Assembly: GCA_964035545.1 (NCBI GenBank)
Contig: OZ037768.1
Location: 11,920,741-11,984,740, forward strand
Origin: Bugula neritina
Lineage: Eukaryota; Bryozoa; Gymnolaemata; Cheilostomatida; Bugulidae
Reading direction: 5' to 3'
DNA length: 64,000 nt
Below are positions 51,901-64,000 of this stretch, in pieces (the stretch's first letter is position 1; every line of letters begins with the position of its first letter). Position numbers and translations under genes: made by a program. Below the pieces are notes generated by a model. The model searched no databases. It had not been told where the DNA came from and saw nothing but the letters and a program-made list of their open reading frames with translations.

Positions 51901-53781
51901 ACTTTCAGGATTCATCAAGTCAATCTTATAATATACAGTATATAGTTTATATTTTGTAGTTAGATTAGCGTAGTCAACTGCTGCAACCACTATTCTTGTG
52001 TGTTCAACAAAGTGTTGGTTTATATTCTACAGCACTGAGAATGAGACTCAGCTGTACAACAGTGGAACTGTGAGTAAAATGGTTGACCAGCTTATTATTC
52101 ACTCCAAAGATGAAGATCTGCACAACAATGTGGTAAATTCTCCTTCTGCATGAGCAGCCATTTATTTTATTTCTCACAGTTGGCATGTATTTCCGTTGTC
52201 TTACAATAAATATTATGATAATTGTGTTTATACCATTATTTCTGTAGCTGGCCACACCAGTTCTCAGATTCTTGGGTAATGTGTTTAGCGGCCCTGATGA
52301 ACTGAGTGAGAGAGCCTGTGCAGAGCACCCCACCCTCTTGACTACCATAGCCAAGTTTCTCTGCAGCAATCACAGACATGTAATCAAGGAGACTTTATGG
52401 CTACTCAGCAATATTTCTGGTCAGTATCACTTATTTCAATTGTTTATATATGATCATAGCAAATTTTGTGGCTAATTCCGTTGTTATACATGCATTTGAC
52501 CATTTTTATAAGACTGGGAAAGCGTAGGTTATAAGTTTTTAATGGAAAATCAATTTTTATCGTCTGAGCTGAGTGAGTGCTAATTTTAACTCGTTAGATG
52601 TTTATTGTAGCTCTAATATGAAGACCATGCCAATTGATGTAACACCAATATTCTAATGAACCATTTTTGTTAATTGACTTCCAGCCTCAGAGACTTTTTA
52701 TTCCTATTTTTAAGCCATGTATGTTACACTGTTATCATTTTTAATATCAGGGGCATTGGTATTTAACACCTTTTTTTCACAACATATATCATGTTAGTGA
52801 TAGAAATAAAATCAATCAATCAATCATTAAAAGTTTTTTAATAATAATTGTTGAAAAAAGGTAATAAAATTATTGCACATATTTTGTTCAATATTAACCT
52901 TTGTTGGAACTCGACAACTAATTACCCGTGGACAATGTTGTTACCCAAAAAACTTAAAGTCATTCTAGGAAATTATTAATATTATCCCGGAGTAGTATAT
53001 TAAGTAATCAATGTGTAATATTTTTCATGTGAAAATAATTTGAAACTAATAAGTTTTATTATTGTATATTTATTTAGCGGACTTCAAGGTATGTAAAGAG
53101 ATTGTGGCATCGGATCTTATTGAAAAGTTGGTAAAACACCTGAGTTCTTCATATGAGATTAAGATGGAGGCTGCATACTGCCTGTGCCACATCGCTATTC
53201 ACCAGCAGAAGGATTGGGCTGAGGCTATGCTTGAGAAACAAGCTGTCAAAGCTTTTGTTCCATTTCTTAAGTCACATGATGGAGAGGAGATACACGTAGC
53301 TCTCACCTACTTTGAAGCTATGTTTAGAATTTTGGTTAGTCACTTATTATATTTTTTAATTTGAATTATTTAAATATGGTTGGTTAAATTCTACCTGTTT
53401 AACCTTTTCCCAAATGTGTGCAGGAATTCTTATGTAAAGTTAATCAAATTTACTGGGTTGTAAATTCTGGTAGCTCTCCTTTGAATTTTGATACTGCCAG
53501 TCTAGAAAATATGATCTTCATTATTTATTATCTTACTTATTTAAACATAGAGTAGCGATTACCTTTGTTAGTTCACTTCATATCAACTTATTCTACACCT
53601 AAATGTGTTGTATCCACATATATATATCTTTTGTTTATAGAATTGTACTAAACAGTTTGAAGATGCCGGTGGCCTTTCTTGTATTGAACCTTTGGAGTAT
53701 CACAAGGATGAGAACATAAAGGCTGTCACTAATGATTTACTAGAGAAGTATTTCTATAAAGAGGAAGCAACTTCTGGCTAA
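42978..53781 (+). CDS. TMCO6: TMCO6-like armadillo-repeat protein (complete, 10 exons)
   Basis: Relative of importin-alpha with armadillo repeats; its cellular role is poorly defined. Coding exons: 42978-43059, 43645-43769, 43858-43967, 44266-44449, 50745-50849, 51444-51631, 52033-52132, 52248-52419, 53078-53334, 53641-53781. All introns are GT-AG and phase-consistent, giving 487 residues against 493 in human TMCO6. The N-terminus is very basic ([20 protein letters not shown]), like an importin-beta-binding region. Then come ARM-type repeats: [67 protein letters not shown]. The segment [13 protein letters not shown] closely matches the TMCO6 counterpart, and overall length favours TMCO6 over a canonical importin-alpha. 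I see no transmembrane segment in this copy. Intron 4 (6.3 kb) contains the PPEF gene on the other strand. Confidence 0.85.
44605..44610 (-). terminator. Candidate poly(A) signal of PPEF
   Basis: AATAAA on the minus strand about 200 bases beyond the PPEF stop codon and about 155 bases short of TMCO6 exon 4. If used, the PPEF transcript ends inside the host intron without reaching the host exon. Confidence 0.45.
44807..49881 (-). CDS. PPEF: PPEF/rdgC EF-hand serine/threonine phosphatase (complete, 12 exons)
   Basis: PPP-family phosphatase with EF-hands; Drosophila rdgC dephosphorylates rhodopsin. Exons on the minus strand: 49881-49549, 49404-49336, 48966-48817, 48682-48599, 48515-48363, 47924-47830, 47745-47454, 47190-47055, 46896-46748, 46644-46468, 45713-45531, 44950-44807. 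All are GT-AG and phase-consistent; 654 residues, like human PPEF1 (653). Two ATGs are adjacent; the second gives MGCFCS, a myristoylation/palmitoylation signal, and is probably the true start. An IQ motif ([11 protein letters not shown]) lies at about 48-58. Phosphatase signatures: GDIHG (197-201), GDLVDRG (226-232), RGNHE (257-261), then [10 protein letters not shown] and SASNYYEE. Two complete EF loops: [12 protein letters not shown] (590-601) and [12 protein letters not shown] (630-641). A degenerate EF-like segment ([13 protein letters not shown]) lies earlier. The gene lies wholly within TMCO6 intron 4. Confidence 0.97.
51632..51868. repeat. CAGTCACTCACTTACT minisatellite at a splice donor
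   Basis: Low-complexity array of 4-, 8- and 16-base words (CACT, CAGT, CTTA) running from the first intronic base of TMCO6 exon 6. The donor itself (AAG/GTCACT) reads as part of the repeat. It is open in more than one frame, giving long Ser/Leu/His/Thr pseudo-ORFs that are not genes. Confidence 0.9.
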
Positions 53782-53858
53782 TATTCATTTGAATATTCTG
53801 ACATTTTTATGGATATATATTTGTATATTATAGTCTCTTTCAAAACTAAATGACAAAA

Positions 53859-53864
53859 AATAAA
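53859..53864 (+). terminator. Poly(A) signal of TMCO6
   Basis: AATAAA followed by a T-rich stretch, 78 bases after the TMCO6 stop codon. Confidence 0.7.
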
Positions 53865-54136
53865 GTTTTTTTAGTAGATATATTGTACTATGATTATATG
53901 ATTTGGCATTCTATTTTATATAACCTATAGCTATACTATGCATTTCACAGTGACTTTTTCAAATTTTTGGTGAGTAGGGCTAACGTCTTTTTACTGTATA
54001 TTATTCACTTGCAGTAACTTGTATGACCTATTAGGTTTATAAAAATACGACTGTATGTATTTAGTGTGTAGTATATATGATATGTTAATAATACATGGTT
54101 TGATGTAAATATAAATAAAATGGTGTGCATAATATA

Positions 54137-54142
54137 TTTATT
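54137..54142 (-). terminator. Poly(A) signal of the SDR gene
   Basis: AATAAA on the minus strand 69 bases past the SDR stop. It faces the TMCO6 signal at 53859, leaving under 300 bases between the convergent transcript ends. Confidence 0.6.
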
Positions 54143-54210
54143 GTCTGTGTATCTCATGTCAAACATCAGTTAATGTACATTCACAGTTTATCTCTGAGAA
54201 ATATTTATAG

Positions 54211-56361
<2,151 letters not shown>

Positions 56362-57721
56362 CTTTAGAAGGACAGCATTAGGCTATGATGCAAGTAGTAG
56401 TAGTAATGTAATGAGTCTATTCCATGTATAGCATTATCAGCAGCTTGTTCAGGGTCAAAGAGCATAGCATACATGTCTAAAAGAGCAGCCAGTTACATAA
56501 ACAGTTGCTATAATCTCTTGTCTCTCAAAAATGAAACATGTCAAAAGCTAAATGAAATATCTGCCTTTACATTATATGGAAGTTGTTTATAATTATTGTT
56601 TTAGAGTGGCAAGTTTATAATGAAAAATCTAAACAACCACTTCAATGTTTATGTTACAGACTGCATTGTATAGTGATTACCTCAAGGCCATGTTCTCTAT
56701 TGCTTGGCCTAATTTCATTGTCTGAAAAATTGGCATATGCTTGCAAGTAGTCACATGTTCTTGAAAGCTGAAATTTTGACACCGAGCGGCATGTTACAAA
56801 ATGCCTAAAACTAAAAACCAGATAAGAAAACGCAAGAGCTAAACTCCAAAACAAGACTCTAACATACTAGCATGCTTCGCTTGAAATTTGTGAAGCAAAA
56901 TATGCATTTATAAGGTCACCACTGCGTAGAAAGAGTTATAAAACTGAGTTTACATTTGGTTGCAGTAGTGAAGAACTTTTAACAACCTATATTTTGTATA
57001 TGTTTTATTAAATTTTGGTTTGAGCATGGGAATCAAAGAATCAAGCATTTATTAATCAATTTTTCAGATAATTTCACTACTACATACTTTTTAAATTTCC
57101 CAAGAAATCCAATTTATTGTGTAATTTTTACAAAGCTTTATGACTGTTACTATGTTTATTTTGATGTGAAAGTGGTTTGACAATGTCAAATTTTGGAAAC
57201 CAAAATTTGCACCTATGAAAATATTTTTTAGGTATGTTGACAAGTAGCTATAGCTAATCACTGTGCAACTAAAGCAGTTTGTAGTACTGCAGCTTAACTT
57301 AGCATCAGAAAACAGTGTTATATTTCCAATTGAAAAAAAATTTAAGCTGATTTTAATGCAAGAATGAGATTTTATGGTCACGCATGTAGCAAACCTGCAG
57401 TTTAGATCCGTTGCAACCAAAAGCATAATATAGATCAAAACTATGGATTTAAAATTTCTCAACAGTTCAGTACATGTACAAATCAGGACTGATCATATTA
57501 AGGTCTTTATAGCACAACTATTTAAAAAACTGAGAGGTTTTGCCCATTTCCAATGAAAAAATCTCTGCTAGCAAAAGAAACATTTTAGCTAATTGAAGGT
57601 GCCTCTTTCGGGCTGTTTTACATGTGTGATTGATTTGATTAAATTACTATCAACATTAGACTATTTGGCAGAAAACAGAAAAAGCAACCACTTCCTTATT
57701 AAGAGTAATTTGAAACAAACA
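56362..57721. other. Intergenic between SDR promoter and GLG1 3' end
   Basis: Holds the 5' flank of the SDR gene and the region past the GLG1 poly(A) signal. Two minus-strand open frames (56654-56854, 57091-57462) are hydrophobic or low in complexity and lack splice support. Nothing else recognised. Confidence 0.4.
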
Positions 57722-57727
57722 TTTATT
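57722..57727 (-). terminator. Candidate poly(A) signal of GLG1
   Basis: AATAAA on the minus strand about 800 bases beyond the GLG1 stop codon, implying a long 3' UTR with no intervening splice sites recognised. Confidence 0.4.
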
Positions 57728-58532
57728 AAAATAAAAACAACAAAATATCAATATTGTGCATGAGAAAACATATGCAATTGGTTGAAAAACGGCACACCTA
57801 GTTGTTGAGACATCAAACTAACAACAGACTTGACCTTCTAGCACGACAGACAAGAATTAATAATAAGGCTATATGTATAATAACTTAGGCAATACAATAA
57901 TAAATGGATATAAAAACTTTTCAACAGTATTATATGGTATGAATAGCACATAAACTTAACAGTTTGAAAATGACATCATGGTATAAATCTAATAAATTAT
58001 CCAATATTGTACTTTCATCATATGATAACAACTAATACAAAGGCTCATTAAATTAATTTACTTTAATAAAATTGAAGTAAAAGCATAGATATACTAGACA
58101 TACCAGATGTACTAATTATACTACTATTTAAGGTGTCCACTCTGTCACTAGTAAAGAAGAAAAAGAAACATTTGTGAACATCTCTCATAATCAAAGCTGT
58201 GGCAAAGGAATGATGAATGAAAAACAAACTCAGATCTTAATAAGGAGTGATAAAATTCAGAAACAGTAAATGACAGCAGTGAGTAGCAAACAATTTGTAT
58301 GTTGCTGAAATGGTGTTGATATCACTAAACCTTTGAATACAATACATCTTAAGGTACATACAAAGATATAGAATGTAAGCCTTGCGTTACCAATAGTTAA
58401 ACTAATAAAGTAAGGGCCTGGATACAATGTCCGCCTGTCTGTTGGTAGATGTTGTCAATTACACTAATAATTGATGATAAAATATCATTAAGTATTCGGT
58501 TTATCTGAATGGAGCGGCTAAGGATATTCTGT

Positions 58533-61500
58533 CTATCTGTTTTTGACCTCGGCAGCCACCCTTTTAGTCACTCTGCCGCACATCACGCCCAATCCTAGTA
58601 TGATAATTAGAACTACACCAATAACGCTGAAGAAGTACCACCGGGATTCTGAGGAATACATGTCGTCCCATACTTGTTTGAGAGTTTCTGGGGGAGATAA
58701 CTACAAAAAGCATAAGATTGACATTTAACTTAGAAATGACACATGGCTTCAAATTAGTAGGAGTTTGTTTCCCTGAATTAAACTGGATGTTACAACATAA
58801 AACAGCAACTTAGAAACTATTTTTTGATATAGCTGACTTTTTCTGTTTAGCTTACAGGTGGCAATTTACAAATCAGTATCAACAACAATTCAGATACAAC
58901 ATAATTACACATTTCTATTAACACTATCCAAGATGTTTAGTCTTCCTGGTTCCCAACAAATTTTGAAAGGAATCAAAAGTATAGTACTCGAAACTAAATT
59001 TCATGCGTAACTTGTGACAGCAGGTAAATAATAAATGTAATATTGTAAGCCTACAAGTTGCTATATTAGAGAATGCTGGGAGGGGGATTAGCATAGGTGC
59101 ATTGGTCCTATAGAATAGGCCGTCACCATTAATCAAGAACAGTTAGGCCGCTGATAAAACCTCTACATAAACATAAATCATCACATAATCTTATAGCTGC
59201 ACAACACAGATCTGGCTGAGGAATGAGTCAGTTCTACAAGTAGCCCCAGTACGAACCCCATGAAACTTAGAGAGTAAATAGATGTTAGGTGTGAAACAGT
59301 TAGCAACTATTCTACAAAGCTAGTAATTGCTTTTTGGATACTCATGTATAAACTTGTTCACAGACTTTACCATTTATGTTTGTATGTCGAAATAATCTGT
59401 TCCGACACTGAATTTATTGATTATATGTAAGACATTGTAGCAAGATTTAATTACACTGAGAAACGCATATTGAGCTGTGGGCGCAACACATGCGGTATCC
59501 AAAAAGCACCTAGAATCTCATTCTCCCACCAAAGCCTCTACTTACTGAACTATCCTTCATCATCTGAATCAACAATTGAATAGTTTATCAACAAACAACA
59601 ATACATCATGAGCTGAACATAGCTTTGGTGGGCACTAGAGATTGATACAAAGGAGTCAACAGTATGACAGCATAGTATGTTATGGAAGTCAATAGCGCGA
59701 GGAGTTATCGGCCCTAATGTTTACTAACAGCATGTGAAATGTTAGCTTATCAACTAGAGAAACGTTATCTGAACTGCTGATAAAGTTCTGGTCCAGGAAT
59801 CAGGTGCAGAATGTTCAGTTAAATTGGCTTAGACCCTTTCAATGGGTTTTCTTGCATTAAAAGCAACTCATCAAACTTATTGTTTAGCAATCACTATCTC
59901 AGCATGTTTTTAGTTGCCTACTTTTTTCAAAATTTTACAACTTTACCAAGTGAACCAATTATATAAAGTTATAGTTATCCAAGTAAATGCTTTATATCGT
60001 GCAATCTTATTATTTAACATTCTCAACGACTTTGTAGATACATCGGCATTTCACAAGGAATGACAACAAAAGTGATAAATTATTAGTTAAAGTGATCTCC
60101 CACATCAAACTGAAGCTATAAAAGGCTGGAGTTGAATTAGCAGAAACTTTTTGGAAAGGATATAAATGCACATTAAAGGAGTTAGCTGACTAGGAAGAGC
60201 ATCTAGATGATGATGACCTACCTTTGCAGCGTGCTCCCACAACTCTTTGCGCGCTTTCACCAGTTCCCGGCATTTGGTATTTTTTATAGATTTGGAAGCA
60301 TACAGCGACAGCAGGCACGACATCACTACAACGAGGGGATAATGGATAATCATCTTATTACACCACAAGAGAAATAAGTTAATTGCATTAATCAGTATTT
60401 AAATAACTTATGCTTGGCAAAATTGTAGTGTAATTTTGTTTATTTGCTGAGTTATTTATGTACCAAACAGTAATATGCTATTATTACATATGATGTACTA
60501 GATTTGTGAATAATCCCACTGTTATGTATATATATATATACCCTAGAGTCAGCTCTTTCTATGCTGTCAAGCTATATACTTTACACATTACAAGAATAAA
60601 CCCTATAATAAATTATTCCAATGGTCTCATCTACCCACGCAAACATACAAAAACGAAACATTACAAAAAATGATGAGGAAACAGTATCATGAGAAGCCCT
60701 TCTGAGACATCTGATAGCAAAGTAAAATGTGGAGTCCATTGAAATAATTGAAAAGTTTAGGAATAAAAACAGTAATTGAAAAAATTAGCATAGATCTATA
60801 AACACATCATTGACCATAAAATAGGAATATATTGCCATTAAAATACAATGGCAATACCTGTGATGACTTGAGTGGCAGCAATCAACTTGCCACAGTTCAC
60901 TCACCTCGCCCGCTGCCTGCCGGTATGTCTTTACAATAGGATTCTCTCAGATCATGCTGACAAGCACCATACAACTCCTTATCAGTAAATATGTCTACCC
61001 TGTTTTCTGTAATTAGCCTGAACACCTGCAAACAATTGTCAGAAACATAAAAAATATGAATAACTGATAGCAGCTAGAACCTGGTATAACTTGTCATCAT
61101 ACAACAACTAACTCTGATGGCCATTTCTACAGTTAATACATATACCTGTATTAGCAATTACTAGCATAAGTATTTTATAATAATTTAAATTAATTATTGC
61201 AGTGCTTGAGTTTGAATGAATCAGTGCTTGGATATTATCTTATCCTAGAATGGAGAACATCTAAATGCTGATACTGCAACATTGTCAATTAGCATTATTA
61301 GTATTAGGGGTGCTCTCTCTCCACAAGTTGTGTGGAGATAAGGTCAAGAGTGCAACACTTACATCGGCCTGACACTCTGGGTCGTTTTTCAGTTTGCCAG
61401 CAAAGAGCTTCTCTTTCAAACATCCAATAACATGTTTTTCATCATCTTTGCCATCTTTAGTGCATTCTTTGATCTGCAGGCAGAGAATTGTGAAACTGTG

Positions 61501-63717
61501 TGAATTAATTACTTAAATGCAAACAGCTTTGTGTTGAGAGCATCGCTGGGACAAGAAAACTAACGGCACACAACTGACCAATTAGATATATGTACACTTA
61601 CCAGCGAACCAAAATAGAAAATCAACTACAAGATTCAACAGAAATAATCTATCTTTTACCTCGTCTTTACAATGATGAGTGAGAACGTAATCCTGCTTGT
61701 AATCTCTGGTTTGTACCTTTACCACCAACAGATGCATCTGATTTTGACATTGCTCCGTCAGACCCTAGAATACAGCAAAGTATTTAGAAGAAATGACAAC
61801 TCCCAGTTTGTACATATATGACACTTTTCACTAAGAACTAAAAAACATGTGTAAGAATTAAGACCATCAAAGAAGTAGATGAATGCACAACAATCCGTGA
61901 AACCGAAAGCAGAGTTGCTTACAGTTTTTTCCCCTTTGAGATATTCTATTTTCAGACAGTTGATGACAGCACCATGGAGTGACTCATCATCATCATGAAC
62001 CTGGTTCATTTCATGGCTACAGAACTGATCAATGTCATTTCGACACGGCATGTACAGAGCCGGGTTCAGCCTGATATCTGCAACAACCAATCATTTAGTG
62101 AGTAAAAATATGCACAGAAAATATATTTAATCAACGTGGAGTAGTTGTGGTTGACTGACTGATAGATAAAAGAGACAACCAGTGCAGCCGTGTAAAAAAA
62201 AGTGAGGCAGCACGCCATTAAAACAAACAATTGACCAGCACTGACCCTGGTTGTCTTCCTCCTCCTCTTCGTCCAGAGCTTGTTGGCATCTCTTTGAGGC
62301 TTCTTCATAATTCTCATCTAGACAGCTGAGGAGGTTCTCTGGCTCATCATTGATGTATGCCTTACAGAATTTCTACAAATGAAATTATCGGATGTGCGAG
62401 ACATGTCCATTACAGAGTGTGCGTAGACGACACATTAAGCACTTCTGTAACATTACCTATTGACATTGATTGAACTCCACTTTCTTTACTGATCTAACCA
62501 ACAGATAACCAACTATTTCAGCTAGATTTGCCCCATTCAACACAAACATCTATGCCTAGCGATGTCTAGCACGCAGTGTATGGTGTAATCTGCGGAAGGG
62601 CTCACCTTTATTTCAGGTTTACATTGTCTCATGATATTTGAGGAGGCACCGGCTACAGCGTTGGCCAGTTTGGCCACTTTGAAGACGTATTTTGCACAAC
62701 TTTTCTCCAGTTCCTCCGGGTCCACGGCTCTGATACAGTTCATGTACAACTCATTTGGGTCCTTCAACAGAGGAAAGCCTCTGATTAGCTTAAAACTAAC
62801 AAACTTCTAACATATGTGAATTTCATAACAACAAGTCCATATGGCAGACATTTAAAACATCTTCTTCTATACTATATACAGTACTGCCTTGCTGCCTCTA
62901 TATCTCACAAAATTCAATAGGTCAAGAGAAGAGCATGGACATCCGTTTAGTGACGTGTGTGCGTGCGTGGGTGTATAGGGAGAAAATAAACGAATTTAAG
63001 TGATCCGTGAGTTAAATCTGGTATTCTACTTTGTCACAAATTAAGGTTTCACGACTTGTAGCTTAGTGAGATACAGAGGGAGCACTGTAATACTAAGAAT
63101 AATAATAATATACTTACGGCATCGGGATGAGGTTTAACATTTTTGCAGTGTTTAGAGAGATCGGCCTCGCACTTTTTCTTAAACTCGTGATCCATCTCTA
63201 TGGTGTCTTCCAGAGCGAGTAGATCAACTCTCAGTTGGTGACGACATTTCTTAGAAATTCTATGTGTGTGCTCTAACAGTGTATCGTTTCTAACCATTTC
63301 ACTCAGACAGTAGATCACCTCTGACCTTGAAACCAAACAACAATGCTATTCACAAACTAACCAACACGCCATCGATATTTTCAGATTAAATGCACAAAAA
63401 AGCTGACAAAAAATGCAACTCCAGAAAAGTTTTAGTAAGTTGTTGGTAGCATCTTAAAAATTGCTGTTTACAGAATACGCAGTTATTAATGAAAGTATTT
63501 ACTTTGACTTTGAGTGCTTGCAGTGCTGTTTGACATCCTCTTTACAGCTCTCTCTGAGCTGAGTATTGAAGTTGAACTCCTGCATGCTGACGAGCTGGTG
63601 GTGCTCTATTCCGGCAAAACATTTCTCATCCATATCTTCGTCAAACTTGTGTTCTACCAGACAGGCAAATATTGCTCCCTCGTCTATATCCTCATCGTTG
63701 ACAGCTTGAAGTTCAGC
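58533..63717 (-). CDS. GLG1: GLG1, Golgi apparatus protein 1 (3' part, 10 exons; 5' end outside window)
   Basis: Type I Golgi membrane sialoglycoprotein (also CFR, ESL-1) that binds FGFs and E-selectin in vertebrates. Coding exons on the minus strand: 63717-63503, 63325-63118, 62761-62606, 62372-62246, 62077-61923, 61764-61660, 61473-61363, 61025-60905, 60325-60222, 58700-58533. Phases match at every junction; 489 residues end at TAG. The lumenal part is a string of GLG1 cysteine-rich repeats with regularly spaced Cys (e.g. CKEDVKQHCKH, CRHQLRVDLLALED, CEADLSKHCKNVKP, CKPEIKKFCKAYI, CQHDLRESYCKDI). A hydrophobic segment (SVIGVVLIIILGLGVMC) is the single membrane span, followed by the short cytosolic tail GRVTKRVAAEVKNR, which matches the conserved GLG1 tail. 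An acidic run (DEEEEED) lies mid-way. The gene begins to the right of the window. Confidence 0.95.
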
Positions 63718-64000
63718 CTAATGAAATTGGGACAAGTTTTCATAAATGGTTCATGAAAATTTCGTGGACAACTAACAGTTTATATACGTTTATATTGGTA
63801 GACTTTAAGGTTGACGATTTCCAACCACCAAACAATTATGCATCATTTGAAATTAGAATATCAACTTAATCTGACTAACATAAATATGTACAAACTAGAA
63901 AAGTAAACTTCAGTTTGTAGGAGGGTTCAAGAGTCTTAGTAAGAGTTATTATACCTTTACTAGACAATCTCATCACTTTATGTCTATTCATATGTGCTTA
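63718..64000. other. GLG1 intron at right edge
   Basis: Sequence upstream of the first GLG1 exon in view. The exon starts in phase 0, so a further upstream exon must end on a codon boundary. No exon is visible before the window ends. Confidence 0.6.

Noticed and set aside
51423-51959. Long 178-residue Ser/Leu/His/Thr open frame after TMCO6 exon 6
   Set aside because: The first third is the real exon; the rest is read-through of the CACT minisatellite, which is open in several frames. The TMCO6 homology resumes at 52033 in phase.
42978-53781. Canonical importin-alpha identity for the armadillo gene
   Set aside because: It has ARM repeats and a basic N-terminus, but the length, the [13 protein letters not shown] segment and the divergent repeats fit TMCO6 better.

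Overview
The window is AT-rich animal nuclear DNA. Genes are split into many short exons with GT-AG introns, there are AATAAA polyadenylation signals, TA microsatellites and small DNA transposons, and every recognised product has an animal homologue. It looks like an invertebrate, but the sequence alone does not give the phylum. I rebuilt the gene models by hand, requiring splice sites and codon phase to match across every intron.

Layout, left to right. 1-7 kb: a two-exon minus-strand gene for a 154-residue protein I do not recognise, two TA tracts, an inverted-repeat element (4684-5450) and a cryptically simple repeat. 7-17.4 kb: a complete 19-exon VPS51 gene (plus strand, 772 aa, GARP/EARP tethering subunit). 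17.9-20.0 kb: a convergent five-exon minus-strand gene for an unrecognised 161-residue basic protein. 20-31.4 kb: gene-poor, with a few unresolved candidate exons (21.4-23.3 kb) and small transposons. 31.4-41.0 kb: an 11-exon plus-strand gene for an unrecognised protein of about 510 residues. One of its splice acceptors has been copied into a 38-bp tandem array. 41.35-42.28 kb: a small three-exon gene for an unrecognised protein of about 84 residues. 43.0-53.8 kb: a complete 10-exon TMCO6-like armadillo-repeat gene (487 aa). Its intron 4 holds, on the opposite strand, a complete 12-exon PPEF/rdgC EF-hand protein phosphatase gene (44.8-49.9 kb). 54.2-56.4 kb: a complete five-exon short-chain dehydrogenase/reductase gene on the minus strand, tail to tail with TMCO6. 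58.5-63.7 kb: the last ten coding exons of GLG1 on the minus strand, with the 5' part beyond the right edge.

The genes do not form a pathway. VPS51 and GLG1 both act in the Golgi/endosomal system, PPEF is a Ca2+/calmodulin-type phosphatase, and the others are independent housekeeping or unknown genes. The most notable features are the nested phosphatase gene, the splice-acceptor minisatellite, the habit of long-unit minisatellites to start at an exon edge, a hAT-type MITE with a perfect 8-bp target duplication, and a three-copy inverted-repeat family with a G-rich core.
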